In this document: piece by piece, positions 50,207-58,919 of the stretch | Layout of the letters: each line of letters starts with the position of its first letter | How positions within the stretch are numbered: position 1 is the stretch's first letter | Source of the DNA: an uncultured Clostridia bacterium | GTDB taxonomy: Bacteria > Bacillota > Clostridia > Lachnospirales > Lachnospiraceae | Direction of reading: 5' to 3' | DNA length: 64,000 nucleotides | NCBI GenBank assembly: GCA_937895705.1 | Contig: CALBKM010000044.1 | Span: 62,001 to 126,000, forward strand | Program-made: the position numbers and the translations under genes | The notes under the pieces: model-generated | What the model was told of the DNA's origin: nothing | What the model saw: only the letters and a program-made list of their open reading frames with translations | Databases searched by the model: none

Positions 50207-50434
50207 ATGGAGTGTCCGTATTGTAAAAAGGAGATGAAGAAAGGCTATTTAAAAGGCGATGGACGAAGTAAGGTTCGTTGGCAGGAAGACGGAAAGAAAA
50301 TGGGCTTCGTAGACAAAATGGCCGGAACAGGGGAGTTGGAAGTGACAGAGTATGGATTCGGAACTTTTAAAATTTTGGGTGTGTATTGCGAAGAATGTAA
50401 GAAATTGATAATAGAAACAGGAATATCGGAGTAA
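50207..50434 (+). CDS. PF20097-like zinc-binding small protein
   Basis: A 75-residue protein with two CxxC pairs, CPYC at residues 3-6 and CEEC near 62-65, which can form a zinc ribbon. The middle has a Gly-rich basic stretch. I recall this pattern as PF20097 in Firmicutes. ATG with GTGAGGAGG; one base separates it from the DUF523 stop. Function unknown. Confidence 0.75.
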   Translation: MECPYCKKEMKKGYLKGDGRSKVRWQEDGKKMGFVDKMAGTGELEVTEYGFGTFKILGVYCEECKKLIIETGISE

Positions 50435-50450
50435 AAAGGGAGGAAAACAG

Positions 50451-50678
50451 ATGAAGAAAAACAAGTCATTGATTGTATGGAGTATCAGCCTCATGGTGAT
50501 TGCAGTGTGCACGCTGGTGCTTTCGATTGTTAATATAATGGGAGCTTCCATACCGGATGTATTAATACGGATATTGGGAACTATTGATGCGATTTCATGT
50601 CCGATTCTTATCATTGCAACCGTAAAGATGTATAATAAAGAGAGAGAAGAAATGAAAGAAGAGAAGACGGAGGAATAA
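50451..50678 (+). CDS. Small two-helix membrane protein
   Basis: A 75-residue protein with two hydrophobic segments (about residues 8-30 and 38-60) and a Glu/Lys-rich tail. ATG with GGGAGG. It ends just before the bidirectional terminator at 50696. No family recognised. Confidence 0.65.
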   Translation: MKKNKSLIVWSISLMVIAVCTLVLSIVNIMGASIPDVLIRILGTIDAISCPILIIATVKMYNKEREEMKEEKTEE

Positions 50679-50695
50679 TTGTTAGAGAAAAGTAA

Positions 50696-50738
50696 GACCG
50701 TTACCTATTTGGATTCGGAGGTAACGGTCCTTTTTATT
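50696..50738. terminator. Bidirectional terminator between convergent genes
   Basis: GACCGTTACC pairs with GGTAACGGTC and is followed by five T residues on the + side; it can also end the minus-strand permease gene. Confidence 0.82.
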
Positions 50739-50764
50739 TATTTAACTCTATTTGTATATCAGTC

Positions 50765-51955
50765 TTATTTCAGTATCAAACTCTGTACCACAAACAAAAC
50801 AGCCATAAATCCAAAGTTGATTGCAGTGAACATGAGGATATACTTCTTTGTCTGTCCGGGATTATGTTTTTTGTACTCGGAAAAGGTGATTAAGCTTGCC
50901 AGGGAAGCAATTAAAGTGCCCAAACCTCCAATGTTGACTGCCGGAAGGAGGCTTGCGTAATCGGTGGTGAAATGGGATAAAAGCACTGCGCTCGGTACGT
51001 TACTGATGCATTGGCAGGACAGGATACCGAAGAGTAAGGTATTCATCGGTAACAGTCCGGAGAAAAACTGACTCACTGCCGGGATACGTGCCAGGTTTCC
51101 GCTGAATACGAAAAAGGCACAGAAGGTGGCAAGGAGCGGATAGTTCACTTCCTTGATGGACTTTTTGTCCATGAACAACAGGATTGCCGTAATCACAAGG
51201 GTGCCCCAAATGTATGGAATGACACGGAATACAATCAAAATGCTGGCTACAAACAAAACGGAATAAATGACGGTTCTGCCTACCGGAAGGTGATATTCCT
51301 CATCGTTTTTTAAAGTCAGCGGCGTCGGTTTTACGAACAAGCAGATGCCGATAATGAGTAGTGTTGCGGTCACAAAGGACGGAAGCATAATCTGTACGAA
51401 TTCGCTTGTACCGATGTTAAAGTAGGAGTACAGGTAGAGGTTCTGCGGATTGCCGAAGGGCGTTACCATACCGCCTAAGTTAGCTGCAATGTTCTGCATA
51501 ATAAAGGTAAAGGCCATGGCTTTTTTGTTACCGGTACTGTTCAGAACAAAGAAGCCGAGAGGCAAAAATGTAAGCAGTGCCATGTCGTTTGCCAGCAACA
51601 TGGAACCGAAAAAGGTAATCATTACAAGGCCCAGAGTGGCATTCCGTAAAGTGTGAAGCTTGATAACGATGGTTTTGCTGATAACCTCAAACAGGTGGAT
51701 ATGAGAAAAGGCAGCTACCACCGCTAGAGTACAGAAAAGCGTTGCCAAAGTACGCAAGTCAAAGTAGCCCAAGTACGCCGTATCCGGCGGAACAAGGATA
51801 CAGGTAAAAGCCATGGCAACGAGGGCAATGCAAAGTACCGTCTGCTTTTTTACAAAAACGGTAGCGGGAGCAAACAAGTGCTCGTTTAAAAAGTCCCAAA
51901 GAGAATGTTGATTTCTATGTATGGTAGGTCTTGTATGCAGAGAAGCTGTTCTCAT
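50765..51955 (-). CDS. SLC13/ArsB-like anion permease
   Basis: A 396-residue membrane transporter with 10-11 hydrophobic segments, of the ion transporter superfamily (citrate/arsenite/dicarboxylate type). The repeated hairpin motifs NIAANLGGMVTPFGNPQNLYLY (shortened here in the middle of the protein) and a second VPSAVLLSHFTTD region near the C-terminus resemble the substrate-binding tips. ATG with GAGGG upstream on the minus strand. It is transcribed alone. Substrate could be a dicarboxylate, arsenite or another anion. Confidence 0.82.
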   Translation of the reverse strand: MRTASLHTRPTIHRNQHSLWDFLNEHLFAPATVFVKKQTVLCIALVAMAFTCILVPPDTAYLGYFDLRTLATLFCTLAVVAAFSHIHLFEVISKTIVIKLHTLRNATLGLVMITFFGSMLLANDMALLTFLPLGFFVLNSTGNKKAMAFTFIMQNIAANLGGMVTPFGNPQNLYLYSYFNIGTSEFVQIMLPSFVTATLLIIGICLFVKPTPLTLKNDEEYHLPVGRTVIYSVLFVASILIVFRVIPYIWGTLVITAILLFMDKKSIKEVNYPLLATFCAFFVFSGNLARIPAVSQFFSGLLPMNTLLFGILSCQCISNVPSAVLLSHFTTDYASLLPAVNIGGLGTLIASLASLITFSEYKKHNPGQTKKYILMFTAINFGFMAVLFVVQSLILK

Positions 51956-52070
51956 TGATATACCCTCACATTTTTCGAATTATGTTTATAGTTACTATTG
52001 TGTATGATGCAAAATGCACACACAAATTCGATTGTAGCAGAAATTTGAAAAATTGCAAGGGGAAAGATGA

Positions 52071-52101
52071 AAAAAGGAAGCGAACCGTTCGGCTCACTTC
52101 C
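52071..52101 (-). terminator. Terminator after the 52125 gene (minus strand)
   Basis: On the minus strand GGAAGTGAGCCG pairs with CGGTTCGCTTCC and is followed by six T residues. Confidence 0.78.
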
Positions 52102-52124
52102 TTCTTGTTTGTGTTTAATTAATT

Positions 52125-52412
52125 TTACTCTTCAAAATCTGCATCGGAAGCAGCGCTCGGGATGTAGTCATCCTCGAAAAGCTCTTCGTACTCATCTTCA
52201 AGCTCACCGTCTTCCACGTAAACCGGGTGGAGGTAACGGTATACAAGGTAAGCGATCAAAACAATGGCAGCGATGGCGCCCACAATGGCAAATACGTAAA
52301 GAGCGGTATTTTTCTTTTCGAACTCTTCTTCTTCCTTCTTTAAGTGAAGTAACTCAGCAAGCTTTGCATTGCTGGAAACCAAATCTTCAATCTTTTTCAT
52401 AGCGTTGGTCAT
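52125..52412 (-). CDS. Small single-pass membrane protein with acidic tail
   Basis: A 95-residue protein. A charged N-terminal helix (MTNAMKKIEDLV, then LLHLKKEEEEFEKKN) leads into one membrane segment (about residues 37-57), followed by a strongly acidic tail with EDEYEELFEDD. The ATG at 52412 follows AAAGGATGG; an upstream in-frame start lacks a site. High codon bias suggests strong expression. Family not recognised, though such acidic-tailed proteins are seen in Lachnospiraceae. Confidence 0.65.
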   Translation of the reverse strand: MTNAMKKIEDLVSSNAKLAELLHLKKEEEEFEKKNTALYVFAIVGAIAAIVLIAYLVYRYLHPVYVEDGELEDEYEELFEDDYIPSAASDADFEE

Positions 52413-52516
52413 AACAAATCCATCCTTTCCTATTGTGAAAATACGATACATGTTGTTCTGTATTTATTTAAAGTATACCATAGCATAATAAAAAATACTA
52501 GAAAAATTTTCTAAAA

Positions 52517-54865
52517 TCAGCATTTTTTCAGGTTTGCAAAGGAAGCCAGCAGTTTTTTTACACCATAGGTGTCGAAAAGTACCGTAACTTCAAAGTCTCT
52601 GCCGCCGTTTACGATGTTGGTAACGGTACCGACACCGAATTTGATGTGGCGGACTTTATCACCTACGGCATAGTTCAAAGAGCCGGACGGACCGGCACCG
52701 AAATTTTTTGCCGGGGCCACAGGAGTGGAAGCGTACGGAACGGCAGATGCACGTGGCTTCGGTTTCTCAAAGTCGAAGTCCCCGGAGGCATTGCTGTAGG
52801 AAACGGACTTCCGCGGAAGCGGCATGCTTCCGCCGGACATGGTCCGAATCGGACTGCCGCCGAAAGCCCCGCTGTTCCGGAAGGTGTTGGAATTGCCGGC
52901 CTGTTCCATTTTAAGCAAATACCGCGGAATCTCTTTGATAAAGCGGGAGGTGGGATTGTACTGAGTCTCACCTCTTGCCATACGGGTGGAAGCGGCACTT
53001 AAGTGCAGTTCCTTCTTGGCACGGGTAATGCCTACATAGCAGAGACGTCGTTCTTCTTCGATTTCTTCTTCCGGCTTTTCCGCATTAATGGAAGAGTAGC
53101 TCGGGAAGAGTCCGTCTTCCATACCGCATAGGTATACGTAAGGGAATTCCAAACCTTTTGCAGCATGCAGGGTCATGAGAACCACAACATCCGTGGATTC
53201 GTCCAACGTATCGATGTCCGCAACAAGGGCTACTTCCTCCAAAAATCCGCTTAAGGTCGGTTCGTCGGCGGTTTGTTCGTAAAGAACCGCTTTGTTGATG
53301 AGTTCGTCTACGTTTGCCAGACGTTCCGCCGCTTCTTCTTCGTCGGCGGCAGAGGACTTGATTTCTTCCGTAAGTCCGGTGCCTTCCATGATTTCTTCAA
53401 TCAAATTCTTTAAGGTGTAGGAAGAAGAAATCGGTTTGCTTCGCAGGGCCTCGATAAAGGCTACGAAAGAGGTCAGCTTTCCACAGGCACGGGCAACGGA
53501 CGGTATGTATTCCGCATGACGTAACGCCTCGTAAAAGGTCATACCGTATTGCTCCGCATAATCATCGATACGGTCCACTGTGGTAAGGCCGATGCCACGT
53601 TTCGGGACATTGATAATACGCTTTACCGCCAGATTGTCCAGCGCATTGTCGATGGTTTTTAAGTAGGCAAGCAAATCTTTGATTTCTTTACGCTGATAGA
53701 AGTTGATGCTTCCGATTACGCGGTACGGTATATTTCTTGCGATGAGTTTTTCTTCGAACACGCGGGACTGGGCGTTGGTGCGGTATAAAATCGCGAAGTC
53801 TTTAAACGCAGCCTCTTTTTCATCGGCGCAATCACGAATGCTTTGGGCAACTCCTTCGGCTTCGGCATAGTCGGAAGGGAACTGGGTAAAGAATACCGGG
53901 GAACCTTCCTCGTTTTCGGTCCAGAGAGACTTGTCCTTACGGCCGATGTTATGGTGAATCACCTCGTTTGCCGCAGATAAAATATTGCCGGTAGAGCGGT
54001 AATTCTGCTCCAGGCGGATTACATGGGCATTCGGGTAAATTTTTTCAAAGCTCAGTATGTTCTGGATATTGGCACCGCGGAACTTGTAAATGGACTGGTC
54101 ATCGTCACCTACCACGCATAAGTTCTGCTCCAAAACGCCTTCTTCGTTGGTGTAATTGGCAAGCAAGGAAATGAGACGGAACTGGGCTGTGTTGGTGTCC
54201 TGATACTCGTCCACCATGATGTAACGGAAGCGGCGGCGGTAGTAGTCCAGAACCTCCGGATTTGTCTGGAACAGTTCCACGGTTTTCATAATCAAATCGT
54301 CAAAGTCTAAGGCATTGCTGGCTTTTAAACGTTTCTGATATTCGGTGTAAACTCTGGAAAAGTTCTTTTTGGAAAAGTCCATATTCGCCCGCATGGCGTA
54401 CTCCTCCGGAGAAATCAGTTCATCCTTTGCGGAGGAAATCGCAGACAAAAAGGTGCGTTCCTTTACATTTTTAGTATCGATATTTAAGGATTTGCAGATG
54501 TCCCGAACCAGTACCTTTTGGTCGTCGGCATCGTAGATGGTAAAGTTTCTGCTGTAGCCCAGAGATTCGATAAAACGGCGCAGGATGCGCACACAGGTGG
54601 AGTGGAAGGTGCTGACCCAGATGTTGTCCGCCCCGTAACTGACGATTTTGTCTACACGTTCTCTCATTTCCTTTGCCGCCTTGTTTGTGAAGGTGATGGC
54701 AAGAATCTGGAACGGACTGACATTCTGTTCTTCGATTAAGTAGGCAATACGGTGGGTCAGAACTCTGGTTTTTCCGGAGCCTGCACCCGCCAAAATAAGG
54801 AGTGGTCCTTTGTCAAAAAAAACAGCTTCACGCTGCATTGGATTTAAGGTATCGTATATACTCAT
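52517..54865 (-). CDS. pcrA: ATP-dependent DNA helicase PcrA (UvrD family)
   Basis: A 782-residue superfamily 1A helicase involved in repair and in clearing RecA and stalled polymerase. Walker A GAGSGKT lies near residue 28-34, Walker B DEYQDTN near 223, the GDDDQSIYKFRGA motif near 258 and QNYRST near 289; the C-terminal motif VGITRAKKEL near 620 confirms the family. A basic C-terminal tail ends in a Tudor-like domain (VGDKVRHIKFGVGTV), typical of PcrA. ATG with CGAGGC upstream. Full length. Confidence 0.95.
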   Translation of the reverse strand: MSIYDTLNPMQREAVFFDKGPLLILAGAGSGKTRVLTHRIAYLIEEQNVSPFQILAITFTNKAAKEMRERVDKIVSYGADNIWVSTFHSTCVRILRRFIESLGYSRNFTIYDADDQKVLVRDICKSLNIDTKNVKERTFLSAISSAKDELISPEEYAMRANMDFSKKNFSRVYTEYQKRLKASNALDFDDLIMKTVELFQTNPEVLDYYRRRFRYIMVDEYQDTNTAQFRLISLLANYTNEEGVLEQNLCVVGDDDQSIYKFRGANIQNILSFEKIYPNAHVIRLEQNYRSTGNILSAANEVIHHNIGRKDKSLWTENEEGSPVFFTQFPSDYAEAEGVAQSIRDCADEKEAAFKDFAILYRTNAQSRVFEEKLIARNIPYRVIGSINFYQRKEIKDLLAYLKTIDNALDNLAVKRIINVPKRGIGLTTVDRIDDYAEQYGMTFYEALRHAEYIPSVARACGKLTSFVAFIEALRSKPISSSYTLKNLIEEIMEGTGLTEEIKSSAADEEEAAERLANVDELINKAVLYEQTADEPTLSGFLEEVALVADIDTLDESTDVVVLMTLHAAKGLEFPYVYLCGMEDGLFPSYSSINAEKPEEEIEEERRLCYVGITRAKKELHLSAASTRMARGETQYNPTSRFIKEIPRYLLKMEQAGNSNTFRNSGAFGGSPIRTMSGGSMPLPRKSVSYSNASGDFDFEKPKPRASAVPYASTPVAPAKNFGAGPSGSLNYAVGDKVRHIKFGVGTVTNIVNGGRDFEVTVLFDTYGVKKLLASFANLKKC

Positions 54866-54901
54866 AAGTGCCTCGTTTCTGATAATAGTTACTTTGTGGA
54901 T

Positions 54902-54930
54902 ATTATAGCATACCTAAGGAAAAAAAGAAA
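54902..54930 (-). promoter_or_regulatory. Candidate pcrA promoter (minus strand)
   Basis: On the minus strand TTTCTT and TATAAT are separated by 17 bases, about 37 bases before the start codon. Confidence 0.5.
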
Positions 54931-54934
54931 GTAC

Positions 54935-54963
54935 TTGCAACATGGTTTCGGATACTATATAAT
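54935..54963 (+). promoter_or_regulatory. Promoter of the DUF1836 gene
   Basis: TTGCAA and TATAAT are separated by 17 bases, 28 bases before the start codon. Confidence 0.75.
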
Positions 54964-54991
54964 ATAGAGAGGATGAAAGGAGGCTGATGGA

Positions 54992-55669
54992 ATGGCTTGG
55001 GAAGACAGTGAAGAGTTGCGCGAGCTTCTTGACAGATTAAAAGAGATTTCCTATGTTCAGCCGGATGAACTGCCGAACATTGATTTATATATGGATCAGG
55101 TAACGACGTTTATGGACCGTCATCTGGCGCCTTCGAAGCGTTATGACGAGGATAAGTTGTTGACGAAGACCATGATTAACAACTATACGAAAAACGAGCT
55201 GTTACCGTCTCCGAGTAAGAAGAAGTATTCTAAGGACCATATGTATCTTTTGATTTTGATTTATTATTTAAAGAGTGTATTGTCCATTACGGATATTCAG
55301 GCGATATTAAAGCCTTTGAACGAGAAGTTTTTCGATGGCGCGGGAGAAGTACCGTTTGAAAAGATTTATGAGGAGATTTTTGCCATTCAAAAAGCGCAGT
55401 CCGATGTGGTAGCGAAGGACTTGGCCAGAAAGTGGAAAGCGGTGCAGGGAACGTATGATGAGGTTAAGAAAAAGGATCAGCAGGAGTTTTTGCGGAAGCT
55501 TTCTTTGATTTGCATGCTAAGCTTTGATGTTTATATGAAGAAGCAGATTATCGAGCAGATAATCGATAAAGAGTTTGCTCCTCGTATGGCGGATGCGTCA
55601 GTTAAGGATGAGAAGTCGGAAAAGGCAAAGAAGAAAGAAGAGAAGGCGGAAAAGAAAGCCGAAAAATAG
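54992..55669 (+). CDS. DUF1836 family protein (MerR-like HTH)
   Basis: A 225-residue protein. The DUF1836 core covers about residues 15-190: DELPNIDLYMDQVTTFMDRHL, then LTKTMINNYTKNELLPSPSKKKYSKDH (read in two parts), which resembles a MerR-type winged helix. The C-terminal ~25 residues are almost only Lys, Glu and Ala. ATG with AAAGGAGG. The gene diverges from pcrA with a short shared regulatory region. DUF1836 proteins are thought to be regulators; targets are unknown. Confidence 0.85.
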   Translation: MAWEDSEELRELLDRLKEISYVQPDELPNIDLYMDQVTTFMDRHLAPSKRYDEDKLLTKTMINNYTKNELLPSPSKKKYSKDHMYLLILIYYLKSVLSITDIQAILKPLNEKFFDGAGEVPFEKIYEEIFAIQKAQSDVVAKDLARKWKAVQGTYDEVKKKDQQEFLRKLSLICMLSFDVYMKKQIIEQIIDKEFAPRMADASVKDEKSEKAKKKEEKAEKKAEK

Positions 55670-55700
55670 AGTGAGTACCGGGTCTTATCCGGAGAAAAGA

Positions 55701-55737
55701 AAGAGTGTCGCAATTACGACACTCTTGTTTGTTTTAT
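55701..55737. terminator. Bidirectional terminator
   Basis: AAGAGTGTCG pairs perfectly with CGACACTCTT; T-rich sequence lies to the right and A-rich to the left, so it serves both convergent genes. Confidence 0.85.
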
Positions 55738-55743
55738 ATACCG

Positions 55744-56058
55744 TTACTGTTCGGAAGAATCATCCAACGGGAGCTGCGGGATACGATCGAATACCATATC
55801 GTAACCGTCGTTGCCGTAGTTCAAAGAACGATTGACACGGCTGATGGTAGCGGTGGAAGCACCGGTCTTTTCCGCAATTTCTAAGTAGGTTTTATGGGAG
55901 CGGAGCATGGCCGCTACCTCAAAACGCTGGGACAGGGAAAGTAATTCGTTGATGGTACATACATCTTCAAAGAAAGTGTAGCATTCTTCTCTGTCCTTTA
56001 AAGAAAGAATTGCATCAAATAAATAATCTACTGCCGGTGTTCTGATTGTTTTACTCAT
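55744..56058 (-). CDS. YerC/YecD-type TrpR-related regulator
   Basis: A 104-residue TrpR-superfamily DNA-binding protein. The helix-turn-helix is LEIAEKTGASTATISRVNRSL near residue 58-78 (LSQRFEVAAML precedes it). Small size and all-helical content fit the YerC/YecD group, whose role is not settled. ATG with GGAGG on the minus strand. It is encoded alone between convergent and divergent neighbours. Confidence 0.88.
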   Translation of the reverse strand: MSKTIRTPAVDYLFDAILSLKDREECYTFFEDVCTINELLSLSQRFEVAAMLRSHKTYLEIAEKTGASTATISRVNRSLNYGNDGYDMVFDRIPQLPLDDSSEQ

Positions 56059-56314
56059 ATGAGATAAACCTCCTTTGTATTGGAAAGTAATTTCATTTCT
56101 TACAGTGATATTTTACCACGACAAAGAATTGAAGTAAAGCTTTTTTTAATATTTTGTGTAAAATTTTTTAAAAAGATGCTCTTTTACTGAAAAATGATAG
56201 GGAAAGTTTTTGTTTTTTATAGTGGAAATTGTAAAAGAAATGTGGTATTATGTAAAGATAGTGGACCCTTTAGGGGAAAAGTTGGGATATTTTGGAAGGA
56301 ATGCGGATGGTAAT

Positions 56315-57193
56315 ATGTACGAGATTATAAGAAAAGAACAGTTAAGCGATGCCATTGTAATGATGGAAGTGAAGGCGGAACGGGTGGCGAAGTCCTGTAA
56401 GCCGGGGCAGTTTGTGATTGTAAAAATAGACGAGCGGGGCGAGCGTATTCCCCTGACAATTTGTGATTATTCAAAAGAAAAAGGTACTGTTACGATTGTG
56501 TTTCAGATTGTGGGAGCATCCACTTATCGTATGGCTGCGTTGGAAAAGGGTGCGTTTTTCCGGGACTTCGTAGGACCGTTAGGCAATTATTGCGAATGGA
56601 TCGACGAGCCGATAGAAGAATTAAAGAAGAAAAAAATCTTATTTGTAGCGGGCGGTGTCGGAACCGCACCGGTGTATCCGCAGGTGAAATGGTTACATAA
56701 TAAGGGGATTTCGGCGGACTGTATTATCGGTGCAAGAAATCAGAGCCTTGTAATTTTAGAGGACGAGATGCGTGAAGTTGCGGAGAATCTTTTTGTGACC
56801 ACGGATGACGGTTCTTACGGTATGAAGGGAAATGTAAACGACTGCATCAAGAAACTGGTGGGAGAGGGCAAGTCTTATGATTTGGTGGTTGCCATCGGTC
56901 CGCTGATTATGATGAAGTTTGTAAGTCTTTTGACCAAGGAGCTGGGAATTCCGACGATTGTGAGTCTGAACCCGATTATGGTGGATGGTACCGGTATGTG
57001 CGGTGCCTGTCGTGTAGCGGTAGGGGACGAGATTAAGTTTGCCTGCGTGGACGGTCCGGAGTTTGACGGTCATCTGGTGGATTTTGACCAGGCAATGAAA
57101 CGTCAGCAGATGTACAAGACGGAAGAAGGACGCAGATATTTAAAGGAAAAAGAAGGCGCTACCCACCACGGCGGTTGCGGTCATTGTGAATAA
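56315..57193 (+). CDS. Ferredoxin-NADP reductase-type subunit (NfnA/GltA small-subunit-like)
   Basis: A 292-residue flavoprotein of the sulfide dehydrogenase/dihydroorotate dehydrogenase electron-transfer type. An FAD barrel (KPGQFVIVK and ERIPLTICDY in the first 60 residues) precedes an NAD domain with FVAGGVGTAPVYP near 110. A [2Fe-2S] cysteine cluster lies near the end (MCGACRVAV and FACVDGPEFDGH). The ATG at 56315 gives the normal family start; a longer in-frame reading from 56210 adds an unlikely extension. With the next gene it probably forms an NADH-dependent ferredoxin:NADP+ reductase (Nfn). Confidence 0.87.
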   Translation: MYEIIRKEQLSDAIVMMEVKAERVAKSCKPGQFVIVKIDERGERIPLTICDYSKEKGTVTIVFQIVGASTYRMAALEKGAFFRDFVGPLGNYCEWIDEPIEELKKKKILFVAGGVGTAPVYPQVKWLHNKGISADCIIGARNQSLVILEDEMREVAENLFVTTDDGSYGMKGNVNDCIKKLVGEGKSYDLVVAIGPLIMMKFVSLLTKELGIPTIVSLNPIMVDGTGMCGACRVAVGDEIKFACVDGPEFDGHLVDFDQAMKRQQMYKTEEGRRYLKEKEGATHHGGCGHCE

Positions 57194-57217
57194 AAGCAAG
57201 AGTTTAGGAGAGGTAAG

Positions 57218-58606
57218 ATGGATGTTTTAAAACGTGTTCCGGTGCGCGAGCAGGATGCGGCGGAACGTGCTCATAATTTCGAGGAGGTATGTCTCGGATA
57301 TTCCATGGAAGAGGCGAGAGCCGAGGCAGACAGATGTTTAAAATGTAAAAATCCGAAATGTCAGACCGGTTGTCCGGTAAATATTGATATTCCGCGGTTT
57401 ATCGGCAAGGTAAGCGAAGGAGATGTGGAAGGTGCGTACCATGTAATCTCCGAGTATTCCGCACTTCCGGCGGTATGCGGGCGTGTTTGTCCGCAGGAGT
57501 CCCAATGCGAAGCAAAGTGTATTCGCGGAATTAAGGGAGATGCGATTTCCATCGGAAAGCTGGAGCGATTTGTGGCGGATTACGCCAGAGAGCATGAACT
57601 TCGGCCGGTAGTACAGGCGGAAAAGAAGAATAAAAAGGTGGCGGTCATCGGTTCCGGACCTTCAGGACTTACCTGTGCAGGGGATTTGGCAAAAAACGGT
57701 TATGACGTGACTATTTTCGAAGCTCTTCACGAGCCGGGCGGCGTACTTGTTTACGGCATTCCGGAGTTCCGTTTGCCGAAGGATACGGTAGTAAAAAGCG
57801 AGATTGAGAATGTAAAAGCATTAGGTGTAAAGATAGAGACCAATGTAGTCATCGGAAAGTCCGTGACCATTGACGAGCTTCTTACGGAAGAAGGTTATTC
57901 TGCTGTGTTTATCGGTTCAGGTGCCGGACTTCCGAAGTTTATGGGAATTCCGGGGGAGAATGCCAACGGTGTTTTTTCTGCCAATGAGTATTTGACCAGA
58001 AATAATTTGATGAAGGCCTTTACGGATGATCATGATACCCCGATTGCAGCAGGCAAGAAAGTAGCTGTTGTGGGCGGCGGCAACGTAGCTATGGATGCGG
58101 CACGTACGGCACTTCGTCTCGGTGCGGAGGTATATATTGTGTACCGTCGCGGAGAAGAAGAGCTTCCGGCCCGTGTGGAAGAGGTACATCATGCAAAAGA
58201 GGAAGGTGTTATTTTTAAGCTTCTGACCAATCCGAAGGAAATTCTGGTGGATGATAACGGCTGGGTAAAAGGAATGCGTTGTGCGCAGATGGAGCTTGGA
58301 GAGCCGGATTCGTCCGGACGTCGTCAGCCGGTAGAAGTATCGGGTTCCGAGTTTACACTTACACTGGATACGGTGATTATGTCTTTGGGAACCAGTCCGA
58401 ATCCGCTCATTGTTTCTACCACAAAAGGGCTGGATGCAAACAGAAGAGGTTGTATTGTAGCCGCGGAAGAGACCGGAAGTACCAGTAAAGCGGCGGTATT
58501 TGCGGGTGGTGACGCAGTGACCGGTGCGGCAACGGTGATTTTGGCAATGGGAGCCGGAAAAGCGGCAGCGAAGGGAATCGACGAGTATCTTTCCAAAGCA
58601 AAATAA
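57218..58606 (+). CDS. gltA: NADPH-dependent glutamate synthase-type subunit (GltA/NfnB)
   Basis: A 462-residue flavoprotein. The N-terminal region binds two [4Fe-4S] clusters (CLKCKNPKCQTGC near residue 41 and CGRVCPQESQC near 87). A GxGxxG FAD motif (VIGSGPSGL near 145) and an NADPH motif (VVGGGNVAMDA near 285) follow. GltA alone is the small glutamate synthase subunit, but with the NfnA-like partner 24 bases upstream the pair is better read as NfnAB, which bifurcates electrons between NADH, ferredoxin and NADP. ATG with TTAGGAGAGG. Confidence 0.9.
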   Translation: MDVLKRVPVREQDAAERAHNFEEVCLGYSMEEARAEADRCLKCKNPKCQTGCPVNIDIPRFIGKVSEGDVEGAYHVISEYSALPAVCGRVCPQESQCEAKCIRGIKGDAISIGKLERFVADYAREHELRPVVQAEKKNKKVAVIGSGPSGLTCAGDLAKNGYDVTIFEALHEPGGVLVYGIPEFRLPKDTVVKSEIENVKALGVKIETNVVIGKSVTIDELLTEEGYSAVFIGSGAGLPKFMGIPGENANGVFSANEYLTRNNLMKAFTDDHDTPIAAGKKVAVVGGGNVAMDAARTALRLGAEVYIVYRRGEEELPARVEEVHHAKEEGVIFKLLTNPKEILVDDNGWVKGMRCAQMELGEPDSSGRRQPVEVSGSEFTLTLDTVIMSLGTSPNPLIVSTTKGLDANRRGCIVAAEETGSTSKAAVFAGGDAVTGAATVILAMGAGKAAAKGIDEYLSKAK

Positions 58607-58648
58607 ACGGAACAGAGCATTGCCGAAAATATATGATTTAAAATAAAA

Positions 58649-58692
58649 AAGTTGACAAATGCTTGAAAATCAGGTGTTTGCCAGCTTTTTTT
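58649..58692 (+). terminator. Terminator after gltA/nfnB
   Basis: AAGTTGACAAA pairs with TTTGCCAGCTT (one mismatch), followed by seven T residues. Confidence 0.75.
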
Positions 58693-58790
58693 ATTAAAAT
58701 TCATTCGTCACTTTGCATAAAGTCGGGGAGAAAACTTTGGTGATTATTCCGTCTTGTAATTATTGAAACGGTTTGTTAATATTAAATTAA

Positions 58791-58816
58791 AGATATCGTT
58801 TCGAATTCGAATATCT
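58791..58816. promoter_or_regulatory. Palindrome upstream of the DUF5688 gene
   Basis: The 314-base gap before 58920 has, besides the terminator, one clear element. TTCGAATTCGAA is a perfect 12-base palindrome flanked by AGATA and TATCT arms with a four-base bulge. It could be a regulator-binding site. No convincing promoter boxes were found beside it; the rest of the gap shows nothing recognisable. Confidence 0.4.
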
Positions 58817-58919
58817 AATTATCTTTTACTCTTGTTCGGAGTAGCTTTCCATGGATTTTGCGTGAAAACAAATAGTATCGGGTGCGCCAAAATGCGCATT
58901 AATAAGGAAGGAGTGTAAA

